A stretch of 64,000 bases of DNA from the NCBI GenBank assembly GCA_910587245.1, contig CAJULX010000010.1, forward strand, positions 5,220 through 69,219. Reading direction: 5' to 3'. The notes below the pieces were generated by a model. It was not told where the DNA came from, ran no database searches, and saw nothing but the letters and a program-made list of their open reading frames with translations. This document shows positions 8,733 through 19,695 of this stretch, in pieces (position 1 is the stretch's first letter; each line of letters starts with the position of its first letter). The position numbers were made by a program, and so were the translations under genes. The stretch is from Candidatus Gastranaerophilales bacterium. GTDB taxonomy: Bacteria; Cyanobacteriota; Vampirovibrionia; Gastranaerophilales; Gastranaerophilaceae.

Positions 8733-10976
8733 ATGAAAAAATTACATTCGCTTATTAAAGAGCCCCAAAATGCAGTTTCAGCCAATTTCTTGGCAGGGCT
8801 TGCATTTTTGCTGGTTGCTTTAATTATTACCATAATTTTATCTTCAAGATATTTTTATTATCAAAACATCGTAGAAAACGGTGTAAGCAATAAACTAATA
8901 AAGGCAAAAAAGAGGATAGAAGTTGTTGATACACAAAAAACCGAGGTTATAAAAAGGGATATTGCAAGTAAAATCCGTCCTGTTGTTATGCCTGTTGATG
9001 AGGGGTATATAAGGGCAAATCTTAATTCTCTCAAAGAAAGCGTATTTAAAATTAAATTTTCCCCATCCGATGCCATTACAAAAGAAAAAGAGCTCTCTTT
9101 GCTTCTTGATATACCTGACGGACAAAAAGAAAAAGCCATTGTAAAATATTTTATATCTGCTTCCGCACGCAATGTTGAAAATGTTTTTCTGAATGCAAAC
9201 GTTGTAATTGATGCATACTTAAAAGCGGGAGTAACCGAAAGTGAAATTGAATATTATGCAAACGAAACAAGTGTTTTAAATATTCTTGGCAGCGTAACGG
9301 GTGCCATGCAGACAAAAGCAATCTCAGGTATTATCGAGCATGTGCTGCTTCCAAGTTTGATTGTTGATGAATATGCAACCGATATTGCAAGGAAAAATGC
9401 CAAAAGCATGGTTAAACCCATTATTGTCACATTCAAAAAAGGCGATGTAATTATTAAGCCGGGTGAACCTTTGAGCCAGGTTAAAAAAGATGCGCTTAAA
9501 AAATCAGGATATAACCCTCTTGAATTAAATAAAGCAGGGGTTATAGGAATATTTCTGTTGACTTGTATATGTATAGGGTGTTTTCTAATCTATGTTAAGA
9601 AATTTGAAAAACAGTATTTAACATATCAATATATGTCTATTATTGCTTCATTTGCAATAATTCTTGTTTATCTTTGTATGATAATTTCATCGTCAAACGT
9701 TTCAAATTATATGATGCCGTTTACGGCGCTAACCATTATTGTTGCAGTATTTACAACGCCTGTTATGGCACTTGTTACAACAATACTTTTGCTTGCCTTG
9801 ATTTCTGCGGTGTTATTTCTCGATTCACAACTTTTCATGTGTTTTGCGGTTGTTACTGTCGCTGCAGTTTATTTTGTTTCAAATATCTGTTATTCAAAAA
9901 GATTTGATTTGATAAAATGCGGATTTCAGGCGGGTGCTGCACTTTTTGTCTGCATGGTTGTATCTGCCATGCTTGAAAATCAGGTTCAAATTGTTGAAAT
10001 CGGCTCATATATGCTAATTGCACTGCTAACAAGTGTATTGACGGGTGTAATAGCACTCGGGGTTATTCCTTTAATTGAAAAGATGTTTAAAATTGTAACC
10101 CCGTACGGGCTTATTGAACTTGCAGACCACAATCAGACTCTTTTATCAAACCTTCAATATAAAGCTCCAGGTACATATCATCACTCTTTGATGGTTGCAA
10201 ATCTCTGCGAGGCTGCAGCGGAAGCAATAGGTGCAAATCCTATTCTTGCAAGAGTAGGCGCGTTTTATCATGATATCGGTAAATTAAAACGTCCGTTGTT
10301 TTTTATTGAAAACCAGTCTTATTTTGGGATTGAAAATCCGCATACAAAGCTTAATCCAAGGTTATCAAAAATGGTAATAACCTCTCATGTTAAAGACGGT
10401 ATTGAGCTTGCAAAAGAATACGGCTTGCCGCAGGCTGTTATTAATTTCATACAACAGCACCACGGCGAAGCGCTTGCGGGACATTTCTATGCTCAGGCGG
10501 TTGCACTTGAAGGCAAAGAAAATGTAAGAGAAGAGCAGTTCAGATACCCGGGGCCCAAGCCTGCCATAAAAGAAACGGCAATTTTAATGCTGGCTGATGC
10601 GGTTGAAAGTGCTGTAAGGTCATTAAAAAATCCCGGTCAGGATGAAATTGAAAATATGATAAACAGGATTATTACCGAACGTTTAAATGACGGGCAGCTT
10701 TCCGACAGTCCTTTAACTTTAAAAGATATTAAAATTATTGCTATGACATTTAACCGCATTTTAAGAGGCATGCAGCACGACAGGATTAAATATCAGCAGC
10801 TTAACGATTTAGATGAAGTCAAAAACAAGATTAAGCTTGCTCCGAGTGCTGAAGAAAAGCTTGAAAAACGTATTCAAAAGAAACAACAGCAAAAATCTTC
10901 CGAAGTTTCCGAAGTTTTACAGGAAAAAACGGCAGATAAGCCTTTTGGTGAAGAAAATAATGAAGAAGAAAATTAA
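8733..10976 (+). CDS. pgpH: Membrane HD-domain cyclic-di-AMP phosphodiesterase-like protein (PgpH/YqfF, 7TMR-HDED)
   Basis: About 747 residues. One transmembrane helix near the N-terminus is followed by an extracytoplasmic 7TMR-HDED domain (about residues 40-265), then seven hydrophobic helices (about 270-460), then a cytoplasmic HD phosphohydrolase domain. HD motifs: YHHSLMVANL, FYHDIGKL, TSHVKDGIELA, HHGEALAG. In Firmicutes this family hydrolyses c-di-AMP to pApA. I chose the ATG at 8733 because AAAGGT precedes it; an upstream TTG at 8697 has none. A charged tail (KKQQQK) ends the protein. It overlaps ybeY by 17 nt, as in many genomes where the two are coupled. Confidence 0.9.
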   Translation: MKKLHSLIKEPQNAVSANFLAGLAFLLVALIITIILSSRYFYYQNIVENGVSNKLIKAKKRIEVVDTQKTEVIKRDIASKIRPVVMPVDEGYIRANLNSLKESVFKIKFSPSDAITKEKELSLLLDIPDGQKEKAIVKYFISASARNVENVFLNANVVIDAYLKAGVTESEIEYYANETSVLNILGSVTGAMQTKAISGIIEHVLLPSLIVDEYATDIARKNAKSMVKPIIVTFKKGDVIIKPGEPLSQVKKDALKKSGYNPLELNKAGVIGIFLLTCICIGCFLIYVKKFEKQYLTYQYMSIIASFAIILVYLCMIISSSNVSNYMMPFTALTIIVAVFTTPVMALVTTILLLALISAVLFLDSQLFMCFAVVTVAAVYFVSNICYSKRFDLIKCGFQAGAALFVCMVVSAMLENQVQIVEIGSYMLIALLTSVLTGVIALGVIPLIEKMFKIVTPYGLIELADHNQTLLSNLQYKAPGTYHHSLMVANLCEAAAEAIGANPILARVGAFYHDIGKLKRPLFFIENQSYFGIENPHTKLNPRLSKMVITSHVKDGIELAKEYGLPQAVINFIQQHHGEALAGHFYAQAVALEGKENVREEQFRYPGPKPAIKETAILMLADAVESAVRSLKNPGQDEIENMINRIITERLNDGQLSDSPLTLKDIKIIAMTFNRILRGMQHDRIKYQQLNDLDEVKNKIKLAPSAEEKLEKRIQKKQQQKSSEVSEVLQEKTADKPFGEENNEEEN

Positions 10977-11454
10977 ATATCTGTACAGTATTTCAAGCGA
11001 ATATGAAGGTGAATACGATTTTGAATTAAATGAAATCGAGCCTCTTGTATCAAAAATTATTGACAGTTTAATTGCTATTGATGAAATATCCTTGAATGCT
11101 TGTTTTGCGCAGTTTGATTTTAAAAGTTTGTCGCTTGATATTTTATTTACCGATGACAATAAAATTCAGGAAATAAACAGAGATTACAGAAATAAAAATA
11201 CACCTACGGATGTTATTACATTTGCACTTTTTGCGGATGATGATTTTAAAACGGTACCGGATGGTGATATTTATCTGGGTGAAATTTTAATTTCCGTTGA
11301 TACCGCTAAGGCTCAAGCTAAGGAAGGGGTTCAGAAAGAAATTTTAACTTTAATTTGCCATGGAATTTTGCATTTATTCGGATTTGACCATCAGACGGAT
11401 GAAGATTACAATTTTATTGTAAATATTCAAGACAGGGTGATAAACGGTTTATGA
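10960..11454 (+). CDS. ybeY: Endoribonuclease YbeY (16S rRNA 3' maturation, ribosome quality control)
   Basis: 164 residues. The zinc-binding signature is CHGILHLFGFDH, the invariant H-x3-H-x5-H of the family. Upstream are the typical LFTDDNKIQEINRDYRNKNTPTDVITF segment and DIYLGEILIS. The longer open frame back to 10813 is translation of the pgpH end in another frame, so I start at 10960, where GGTGAAG precedes the ATG. It overlaps pgpH by 17 nt and dgkA by 4 nt (ATGA), so translation is probably coupled. Confidence 0.93.
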   Translation: MKKKIKYLYSISSEYEGEYDFELNEIEPLVSKIIDSLIAIDEISLNACFAQFDFKSLSLDILFTDDNKIQEINRDYRNKNTPTDVITFALFADDDFKTVPDGDIYLGEILISVDTAKAQAKEGVQKEILTLICHGILHLFGFDHQTDEDYNFIVNIQDRVINGL

Positions 11455-11837
11455 AAAAATTTCAATCCAAGAGTTTTATAAAGAGCGCAAGCCATGCATT
11501 TGACGGGTTATATCTTGCTTTCAGGTCGCAAAGAAATTTCAGAAAGCATTTGTATATCGCCTGTGTTGTACTTTTTATTGCAATTCTTTTAAAGGTTTCA
11601 ATTCTTGCGTTTTGTATTTTGCTTTTGTGTAATTCTCTTGTACTTGTGATGGAATTAATAAATTCCGTATTTGAATTTGCACTGGATGCTTATTATAAAA
11701 ATAAATATTCGCGCCTTGTGAAATTTGCAAAAGATATGGGTGCGGCTTCCGTTTTATTGATGGCTGTTACAAGCATGACTATTGCATTTTTTGTTCTCGG
11801 GGATAGGATTTATCAATATTATTTAGGAATGGGATAA
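11451..11837 (+). CDS. dgkA: Diacylglycerol/undecaprenol kinase DgkA
   Basis: A 128-residue integral membrane kinase with three hydrophobic helices. The family signature is VMELINSVFEFALD (E-L-I/L-N-S/T-A-x-E-x-x-x-D) and the later KDMGAASVL helix. It phosphorylates diacylglycerol or undecaprenol for lipid recycling. The ATGA overlap with ybeY is the conserved ybeY-dgkA arrangement seen widely in Gram-positive-like genomes. The specific lipid substrate is not decided by sequence alone. Confidence 0.92.
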   Translation: MKKFQSKSFIKSASHAFDGLYLAFRSQRNFRKHLYIACVVLFIAILLKVSILAFCILLLCNSLVLVMELINSVFEFALDAYYKNKYSRLVKFAKDMGAASVLLMAVTSMTIAFFVLGDRIYQYYLGMG

Positions 11838-11854
11838 AAATCTATTTTTCTATC

Positions 11855-11883
11855 TTGCAATCGGTCTTTGTTTTTTATAAAAT
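11855..11883 (+). promoter_or_regulatory. Sigma-70-type promoter for rpsT
   Basis: TTGCAA at 11855-11860, a 17-nt spacer, then TAAAAT at 11878-11883. It leaves a leader of about 60 nt before the S20 start codon, long enough for autoregulation. Confidence 0.6.
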
Positions 11884-11952
11884 ATAAGTACTCACTTTAA
11901 ACCTCGCAGATAATGTCAATTTAGGTTTAACTTTAGAAAAGGAAAAAGAAAA

Positions 11953-12222
11953 ATGGCAAATATTAAATCTGCAAAAAAAAGAGTACTTGTTGCTCAAAGA
12001 AATAACGAAAGAAACACAGCTTTTAAAACATCAATCAAAACTGCCGTTAAAAAAGTATTAGCAGCAGTAAATTCTTCAGAAGATGAATTAAAAGCAGCCC
12101 TTTCAAATGTTTACAAACTTTGCGACAAGGCTGTATCTAAAGGTATTTTACACAAAAACACGGCTGCAAGAAAAAAATCAAGATTAACAATTGCGGTTAA
12201 CAAGCTTAAAGCTTCAAAATAA
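11953..12222 (+). CDS. rpsT: 30S ribosomal protein S20
   Basis: An 89-residue, Lys/Ala-rich, all-helical protein starting MANIKSAKKRVLVAQRNNERN and ending with NTAARKKSRLTIAVNKLK, both diagnostic for S20. It binds 16S rRNA in the 30S body. AAGGAAAAAGAAA provides the ribosome binding site. It is a single-gene unit with its own promoter and a strong terminator. Confidence 0.97.
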   Translation: MANIKSAKKRVLVAQRNNERNTAFKTSIKTAVKKVLAAVNSSEDELKAALSNVYKLCDKAVSKGILHKNTAARKKSRLTIAVNKLKASK

Positions 12223-12245
12223 GTGTAAAAACTTTAATAAATTAT

Positions 12246-12276
12246 AAAAAACGGTGCGTCATTAACACCGTTTTTT
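12246..12276 (+). terminator. Rho-independent terminator after rpsT
   Basis: AAAAACGGTG and CACCGTTTTTT form a stem around an 11-nt loop, followed by a T-run, 24 nt after the rpsT stop. Confidence 0.85.
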
Positions 12277-12317
12277 AGTATATATAAAAATAATTGAAAA
12301 ATTCACTCTTTCCGCTA

Positions 12318-12347
12318 TTGGGACGGTAGAGTTTCTTTTGTTATAAT
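12318..12347 (+). promoter_or_regulatory. Promoter placing the ubiE start at the transcript 5' end
   Basis: TTGGGA at 12318-12323, an 18-nt spacer, then a perfect TATAAT at 12342-12347. The ATG follows after only 6 nt and no Shine-Dalgarno sequence is present, so the mRNA may be leaderless. Confidence 0.55.
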
Positions 12348-12353
12348 TTATAT

Positions 12354-13019
12354 ATGGAAAAAATGTTTGATAAAATTTCGAAACGTTACGATTTTTGGAA
12401 TGATATTATTTCTGTTTTTTTGCAAAAAAAGGTTAAAAATATTGCAATAAGTAATCTTAAGCTTTTTGATGGCGCCCGTGTTTTAGATTTAGGTGCAGGC
12501 ACAGGAGATTTAGGCGGATTAATATTAAAAAAATATCCGAAGTGCAAAATAACAGGTGTAGATTTGTCTTCAAAAATGCTTGAAATTGCAAAGAAAAAAT
12601 ATTTCAATATTGAATACTTGAAGCAAAATGCTGAAAAGTTGGCGTTTAAAAATGCCGAGTTTGATTTTGTGGTTTCAGGGTTTGTTTTAAGAAATATTCA
12701 GAATAAAAATGCTGTATTGTCTGAAGTGTATCGTGTCTTAAAAAGCGGAGGATATTTTTTGCAGCTGGATTTTGGGGATAAGAATTTTTTAAGCAAGGTT
12801 TTTTCCTGTTATGTGTTTTTATTGTCATTTTTTATGAAAAACGGATATGCATACAGGTATTTAATTAAATCAAAAAGTGAATTTTTAACTCCCGATCAGC
12901 TTTTGCCTTTATATTTGAAACAAGGCTTTACGACGACTGTGTCTAAAAAACTTGCATTTGGAGTGATTTCTTATCAAATAGTGCAAAAACCCGAAAAAAT
13001 TATTCCGGCAGATTTATAA
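12354..13019 (+). CDS. ubiE: UbiE/MenG-type SAM-dependent methyltransferase
   Basis: 221 residues. MFDKISKRYDFWNDIIS at the N-terminus matches the UbiE/MenG start, ARVLDLGAGTGDL is SAM motif I, and FDFVVSGFVLRNIQN and VYRVLKSGGYFLQLDFG are motifs II and III. The family methylates demethylmenaquinone or its benzoquinol analogue. It is the size expected, but no other quinone genes are near, so another small-molecule target is possible. It ends 20 nt into the convergent histidine kinase gene. Confidence 0.8.
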   Translation: MEKMFDKISKRYDFWNDIISVFLQKKVKNIAISNLKLFDGARVLDLGAGTGDLGGLILKKYPKCKITGVDLSSKMLEIAKKKYFNIEYLKQNAEKLAFKNAEFDFVVSGFVLRNIQNKNAVLSEVYRVLKSGGYFLQLDFGDKNFLSKVFSCYVFLLSFFMKNGYAYRYLIKSKSEFLTPDQLLPLYLKQGFTTTVSKKLAFGVISYQIVQKPEKIIPADL

Positions 13020-13974
13020 TAAAAGCAGCACCTTTATTTTTCTCGCTTTGAACTTCAATACTGCCATCCATTGCTTTTATAATTTTGTTTGATAAATAAA
13101 GCCCAAGACCTGTTGAAGCCTGTTTTAAATTTGAGTTTCCACTGTAAAACTTATTAAATATTTTATCAATATCCTCTTTTTCAATTCCTATGCCGTAATC
13201 CTTTATCTTTATTGAAAATCCTGTATTTGTGCGCATAAGGAAAATATCTATTTTATCAGCATTTGCGCTGTAGCTCAGGGCGTTTAATATTAAATTATTT
13301 ATAACCCTTTTGGTTAAAAATACATCTATGTCAGCTTTAAAGTTATCATCAAGTTCGGTTTTGAAATCAATTTTTTTATTGTGCAGTTCAAATATGCTTG
13401 ATAGCTGTTCGATGGTTTCTTTGATAAATTTGTTTATCAAAACACGGGATTCCTTTTTAACAATAATTCCCCTATGCTCTACCTTGTAGGTTTCAAGAAG
13501 CGCTTCCACCAGATATTTTAAATCCATATTTGATATTTTAAGTTTTACAACGGCTTCTTTTTGAATATCTGAAAGTGTGCCGAATTTTTCCGTTAAAAGA
13601 AGGTCAAAAGTATTATCCTGTGCTATAATCGGAACTTTTAAATCATGCGTTAAGCTTGCGATAAAATCTTCTTTTAAGCTGGTTTCTTCTTTTTCTTTTT
13701 CCACATATTCGTTAATCATTACATCTCTATCTAAAATGCTTTCAAGCAGGTTGTTTAAATTTCTTGAAAGTTCATCGGTTATTTCGTTGTCATTATTTTC
13801 TATCCTTGAATAGAGATTTCCGTATCTTGCAGAACTTACTATATGTGTGATTTTTTTAATATAAGAAATCAAGTTTTCATATTTGATTGAAAGTTTGAAG
13901 TATTTCAAAATAATAACACAGCATAGTAAGCTGATAATACCCACCAAAACCGCGCTTAAAAGCAAAAATTTCAT
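13000..13974 (-). CDS. Membrane sensor histidine kinase (orphan)
   Basis: 324 residues. A single N-terminal hydrophobic helix (LLLSAVLVGIISLLCCVII), then a linker, then a HisKA dimerisation helix with the phospho-acceptor in ASLTHDLKVP. The HATPase domain has NLILNALSYSA (N box), IKDYGIGI (G1) and STGLGLYLSNKII (G2). No periplasmic sensor domain is present, so input is probably intramembrane or cytoplasmic. It overlaps the upstream TPR gene by 4 nt (ATGA). No response regulator is adjacent, so the partner lies elsewhere. Confidence 0.88.
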   Translation of the reverse strand: MKFLLLSAVLVGIISLLCCVIILKYFKLSIKYENLISYIKKITHIVSSARYGNLYSRIENNDNEITDELSRNLNNLLESILDRDVMINEYVEKEKEETSLKEDFIASLTHDLKVPIIAQDNTFDLLLTEKFGTLSDIQKEAVVKLKISNMDLKYLVEALLETYKVEHRGIIVKKESRVLINKFIKETIEQLSSIFELHNKKIDFKTELDDNFKADIDVFLTKRVINNLILNALSYSANADKIDIFLMRTNTGFSIKIKDYGIGIEKEDIDKIFNKFYSGNSNLKQASTGLGLYLSNKIIKAMDGSIEVQSEKNKGAAFIINLPE

Positions 13975-14360
13975 AGTCCGTGCTCTTCTTTAATAAATTC
14001 CAGCGAATCAACGCATTTTGCGCATGATGATTCATCTTTTTTTGCAAGAAAAAGCTTATAGGCATATTCTATATAGTTTTTAGCTTCTTTAATTTTATTA
14101 AGATAATAAATAGTTATTCCTAAATTATAATAAGCTTTTGCAAAATAATGATCCAATTCTATGCATTTTTCATAATTATTTATAGAGTTGTCAAAATCAC
14201 TTAAAGCATAGTAGCAAAGACCTTGATAATAATATCCCCTGGCGCAGTCGGGTGCATATTTAACGAGCTTTCTTGCATTTACGAGCGCTGCATCAAAATC
14301 CTGTAAGTCTATTTTTGATTGAATTATCTTGCAATATTCTTCTTCAATGTTGTATTCCAT
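13971..14360 (-). CDS. Small TPR protein coupled to a histidine kinase
   Basis: 129 residues with three to four tetratricopeptide repeats: VNARKLVKYAPDCARGYYYQGLCYY, INNYEKCIELDHYFAKAYYNLGI and a final helix pair. TPRs make protein-binding solenoids. The ATGA overlap with the kinase start suggests co-translation and perhaps a role in kinase input or output. There is no signal peptide. It is divergent from dnaK. Confidence 0.8.
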   Translation of the reverse strand: MEYNIEEEYCKIIQSKIDLQDFDAALVNARKLVKYAPDCARGYYYQGLCYYALSDFDNSINNYEKCIELDHYFAKAYYNLGITIYYLNKIKEAKNYIEYAYKLFLAKKDESSCAKCVDSLEFIKEEHGL

Positions 14361-14491
14361 ATCTTAATTTTATCATAATAATTTGTTTGTTTGAAATATT
14401 AATTTTTTGTTTATTTTTTCAGATGTTATTAATTATGGTGATAAATTTAAGATATTAGAGAAAATAGACATGCTATTTATATAGGAGATAA

Positions 14492-16342
<1,851 letters not shown>

Positions 16343-16363
16343 TAACTTTTATTATATTTCTTA

Positions 16364-16398
16364 AAAATCCGGGAAAGATTTATTTCTTCCCGGATTTT
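16364..16398 (+). terminator. Terminator after dnaK
   Basis: A long perfect stem AAAATCCGGGAA ... TTCCCGGATTTT with an 11-nt loop, 22 nt after the dnaK stop. Confidence 0.88.
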
Positions 16399-16524
16399 CA
16401 TATATTTGAGTATTTTTACTCTATGCAAGCGTTGTGGCACATGATAAAATATAAGTGCTGTTATATTTTGTTTAAAAAATTGATTTTCCTTATTGTTTTA
16501 TGCAAAACGAAAGGAAACATTTCT

Positions 16525-17172
16525 ATGTCAAAAACATCAAAAACCAAAACCTACAATCCGTCTTCAACAATTACAATTAACGGGCAGGTTAAATCAAGCG
16601 CTCAGAGTACAAAAAACGGAGCAACGGCTTCATATAACATGGATCCATACGAACAGGCTGCTTATAATTTTGCCCAGCAGTCCTTTTATGAAAATATGCC
16701 GAATATTAATGTTTTTTCCGATGATACTGTTAAGAATTTAAACAATCAGGTGAATGCATATTTAAATCAAGGAATAAATACAATTCAAAATACTTATACG
16801 CCGATGATCAGGGAAATGCAAAATGATGTTGCAAGGCGCTTCGGTAATGTTAACAATTCAATATTTATGGATAATTTAAATGATATTGAATCTCAAAGAG
16901 CCGCTGCCGTAAGCAATCTGGCTCAAAATGTTGAAGCTAAAAGGAGCGATATTGTAAATAATGAACTGTCAAACAGATATAATTATTTATCGTTCCTGAA
17001 TAACTATCAAAATCAGGCTTATAATAATATGCTGTCTACTCTGGGTTTGAGTAATAATTTATTAAATACGAACAACTCTCATTTGAATTCTGCAGCAAAC
17101 GCCTCAAATAATTCAAATTCTTTTTATAATAATGCGCAGCTTGCAATGCAGCTTGCTAAACTTTTTGTTTAA
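16525..17172 (+). CDS. Asn-rich protein of unknown function, possibly phage-derived
   Basis: About 215 residues starting MSKTSKTKTYNPSS; the frame opens earlier, but GAAAGGAAA precedes this ATG. It is rich in Asn, Ser, Gln and Tyr, has no signal peptide or membrane helix, and is predicted mostly helical (SQRAAAVSNLAQNVEAKRSDIVNNELSNR). The pattern 'R-R-F-G-N-x-N-N-S-x-F-x-D-N-L' followed by Ala/Leu-rich helices recalls structural proteins of small-tailed phages, but no other phage gene is next to it. I do not recognise a family. It has its own terminator. Confidence 0.55.
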   Translation: MSKTSKTKTYNPSSTITINGQVKSSAQSTKNGATASYNMDPYEQAAYNFAQQSFYENMPNINVFSDDTVKNLNNQVNAYLNQGINTIQNTYTPMIREMQNDVARRFGNVNNSIFMDNLNDIESQRAAAVSNLAQNVEAKRSDIVNNELSNRYNYLSFLNNYQNQAYNNMLSTLGLSNNLLNTNNSHLNSAANASNNSNSFYNNAQLAMQLAKLFV

Positions 17173-17197
17173 TTCTTAGTGATTCAGTTCAAATAAT

Positions 17198-17232
17198 AAA
17201 CGGGCAAAGTTTTTTAAAATTCTGCCCGTTTT
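17198..17232 (+). terminator. Terminator after the Asn-rich gene
   Basis: AAACGGGCA ... TGCCCGTTT with a T-rich tail, 26 nt after the stop. Confidence 0.85.
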
Positions 17233-17310
17233 TAGTTATTAATTTTTCTTAGTTTGAAATTTTATAGTATAATAAACTTGAATATCATGCTAAAAACGAG
17301 GAGATAAAAA

Positions 17311-18171
17311 TTGGGTTATAAAATTTTATACAAAAAAGAATTATGCGCTAATCAATTTGAAATCAGAATTAAAGCACCGTTTATTACAAAAAATGCAAAA
17401 GCGGGGCAGTTTATAATTTTAAGAACCGACAAAAATTCTGAAAGAATCCCTTTAACGATTGCTGACTATAACAGAGAAACGGAAGAATTGACAATTGTTT
17501 ATATGGCAGTCGGCTATACAACTAAGAAGCTTGCAAGTTTAGAAGTCGGTGATGAAATTGAAGATATAGTAGGACCTTTAGGTCAGCCTACGCATATTGA
17601 AAAATACGGTACGGTTGTTTGTCTTGCAGGCGGATACGGTGCCGCTCCATGTTATTTAATTGCAAAAGCATTTAAGGATGCGGGCAATAAAGTTTACATG
17701 ATTATGGGTGCAAGAAATAAAGACCTTATTTTCTGGCAGGATAAAATGAAGGATGCTTGCACTGAACTATTTATCACAACAGATGACGGTTCTTTGGGAC
17801 AAAAAGGTTTTGTAACAGGTGTTATGCAGGAAATTATGGATAAAGAAACCGTAAATTATGCAATAGCAGTAGGACCCATGCCTATGATGAAGGCCGTTGC
17901 CGATTTAACACGCGGCAAAGGTATTAAAACAGAAGTTTCAATGAACCCTATAATGGTTGACGGAACAGGTATGTGCGGTGCTTGCAGAGTAACGGTCGGC
18001 AATGAAGTAAAATTTGCCTGTGTAGACGGTCCTGATTTCGATGCTCATCTTGTTGATTTTGATGAAGTTATAAACAGAACAAAAATTTATAAAGATTACG
18101 AAAAAAGATGTGATGAAACTCATTGCAATCTTCAAAAACAGGCACGCGAATTAGAAAAAACAATAAAATAA
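17311..18171 (+). CDS. NfnA/SudB-like FAD/NAD-binding oxidoreductase subunit
   Basis: 286 residues. FAD-binding ferredoxin-reductase domain at residues 1-100 (AGQFIILRTD, ERIPLTIADY), NAD-binding domain from about 100 (VVCLAGGYGAAP, IAVGPMPMMKAV), and a C-terminal [2Fe-2S]-type Cys cluster GTGMCGACRVTVG ... FACVDGPDF. This layout matches the small subunit of NADH-dependent ferredoxin:NADP oxidoreductase and sulfide/dihydroorotate dehydrogenase electron-transfer subunits. The gltD-like partner NfnB is not in the window. The start is TTG with GAGGAG 8 nt upstream. First gene of a run with the small Cys protein and leuC. Confidence 0.85.
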   Translation: MGYKILYKKELCANQFEIRIKAPFITKNAKAGQFIILRTDKNSERIPLTIADYNRETEELTIVYMAVGYTTKKLASLEVGDEIEDIVGPLGQPTHIEKYGTVVCLAGGYGAAPCYLIAKAFKDAGNKVYMIMGARNKDLIFWQDKMKDACTELFITTDDGSLGQKGFVTGVMQEIMDKETVNYAIAVGPMPMMKAVADLTRGKGIKTEVSMNPIMVDGTGMCGACRVTVGNEVKFACVDGPDFDAHLVDFDEVINRTKIYKDYEKRCDETHCNLQKQARELEKTIK

Positions 18172-18207
18172 GTACTAGGGTAGTTAAAATAGAAATTGAG
18201 GTAAATT

Positions 18208-18390
18208 ATGTCAAACAACGGTAGCATTCCTATTTGTCCGTTAATTTCATCAGGTAAAGATATCAATGCAGTTTGTGCTCAGGAAAACTGTGCCTGGTAC
18301 GTTCAAAATCTTAAAACCTGTGCTGTATACGTAATGGCACACAATGCATTGCTGGATGTTAAAGCAAAACAAGGTGCAAAACAAGATTAA
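18208..18390 (+). CDS. Small conserved Cys-motif protein
   Basis: 60 residues with four cysteines in the pattern C-P-L-I ... V-C-A-Q-E-N-C-A-W-Y ... T-C-A-V-Y. C-x4-C-A-W-Y/W resembles small metal-binding or redox knuckles found alone in many anaerobes. GAGGTAAAT precedes the ATG. It lies 37 nt after the NfnA-like gene and 34 nt before leuC, so it is probably co-transcribed. The function is unknown. Confidence 0.7.
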   Translation: MSNNGSIPICPLISSGKDINAVCAQENCAWYVQNLKTCAVYVMAHNALLDVKAKQGAKQD

Positions 18391-18424
18391 TCACAATTTA
18401 ATTCAAAGATAGGGGAATAAAAAT

Positions 18425-19690
18425 ATGTCAAGACCAATGACTATCACGGAAAAAATATTTGCAGCTCATGCCGGAAAAGATGAAGTAAAGGCGGGGGATT
18501 TAATAAGTGCCAAAGTTGATATTACGCTTGCGAATGATATCACGGGTCCTGTTGCAATTAACGAATTCAGAAAGATTGGTGTAGATAAAGTTTTTGACCC
18601 TGAAAGATGTGTTTTTGTTCCTGACCACTTTGTGCCCAATAAGGATATTAAATCTGCAGAGCAGGTTAATTTAATCAGAAAATTTGCACGTGAAATGAAT
18701 TTGAAGTTCTTCTTTGAAGTAGGAAGAATGGGAATTGAACATGCGCTTTTGCCTGATTCAGGTATCGTTACCGCAGGAGATTTGATTATAGGAGCTGATT
18801 CGCACACCTGTACATACGGCGCTCTGGGTGCTTTTTCAACCGGTGTAGGTTCAACGGATTTGGCCTGTGCAATGGCTTCAGGAGAAACCTGGTTTAAAGT
18901 ACCGAGTGCAATAAAGGTTGAATTTAACGGCAAATTAAATAAATGGGTAAGCGCCAAAGATTTGGTATTGCATTTAATAGGCGATATCGGTGTTGACGGT
19001 GCTTTATACAAAACTCTTGAAATAACGGGAAGTGCGATTTCCGAAATGCCTATGGACGGCAGATTTACCATATGCAATATGGCAATTGAAGCAGGGGCTA
19101 AAAACGGTATAATTCCGCCTGATAAAATTACGGAAGAATATTTAAAAGGCCGTTCAATAAGGCCGTATAAATTCTATACGTCTGACCCTGATGCTGAATA
19201 CGAAAGAATTATTAAATATGATGTGGCTGATATTGAACCGACTGTTGCTTTTCCGCATTTGCCGGAAAATACAAAACCCATAAGTAAAGTGGGTAATGTT
19301 GAAATTAATCAGGTGGTAATCGGAAGCTGTACAAACGGAAGACTTTCCGATTTGAAAATCGCAGCAGATATCTTAAGAGGTAAAAAGGTTCATAAAAATG
19401 TACGTTTAATTGTATTCCCCGGTACTCAGGATATTTATTTAAAAGCAATTGAACTCGGGTATGTTCAGACGATAGTTGAAGCAGAAGGTGCTGTATCTAC
19501 ACCTACCTGCGGTCCGTGTCTCGGCGGTCATGCGGGTATTCTTGCCAAGGGTGAGCGTGCAGTTTCTACTACAAACAGAAACTTTGTAGGGCGTATGGGA
19601 CATCCCGAATCTGAAGTATATCTTGCTTCTCCTGCCGTTGCAGCTGCAAGCGCTATTCTGGGAAGAATTGCAAGCCCTGAGGAATTATAA
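18425..19690 (+). CDS. leuC: 3-isopropylmalate/homoaconitate dehydratase large subunit (LeuC family), copy 1
   Basis: 421 residues of the aconitase superfamily, short LeuC2/HacA type. The three iron-sulfur ligands are visible: [25 protein letters not shown] and [13 protein letters not shown]. It isomerises 2- to 3-isopropylmalate in leucine synthesis, or a homologous 2-hydroxy acid. The required small subunit (LeuD) is not adjacent and not in the window. A second, diverged copy lies at 23274. The gene is followed 5 nt later by the nitrilase. Confidence 0.88.
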   Translation: MSRPMTITEKIFAAHAGKDEVKAGDLISAKVDITLANDITGPVAINEFRKIGVDKVFDPERCVFVPDHFVPNKDIKSAEQVNLIRKFAREMNLKFFFEVGRMGIEHALLPDSGIVTAGDLIIGADSHTCTYGALGAFSTGVGSTDLACAMASGETWFKVPSAIKVEFNGKLNKWVSAKDLVLHLIGDIGVDGALYKTLEITGSAISEMPMDGRFTICNMAIEAGAKNGIIPPDKITEEYLKGRSIRPYKFYTSDPDAEYERIIKYDVADIEPTVAFPHLPENTKPISKVGNVEINQVVIGSCTNGRLSDLKIAADILRGKKVHKNVRLIVFPGTQDIYLKAIELGYVQTIVEAEGAVSTPTCGPCLGGHAGILAKGERAVSTTNRNFVGRMGHPESEVYLASPAVAAASAILGRIASPEEL

Positions 19691-19695
19691 TTGAA

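Noticed and set aside
10813..10959. Extended N-terminus of YbeY
   Set aside because: This stretch is the pgpH coding end read in another frame; the ATG at 10960 with a ribosome binding site gives the normal YbeY length.
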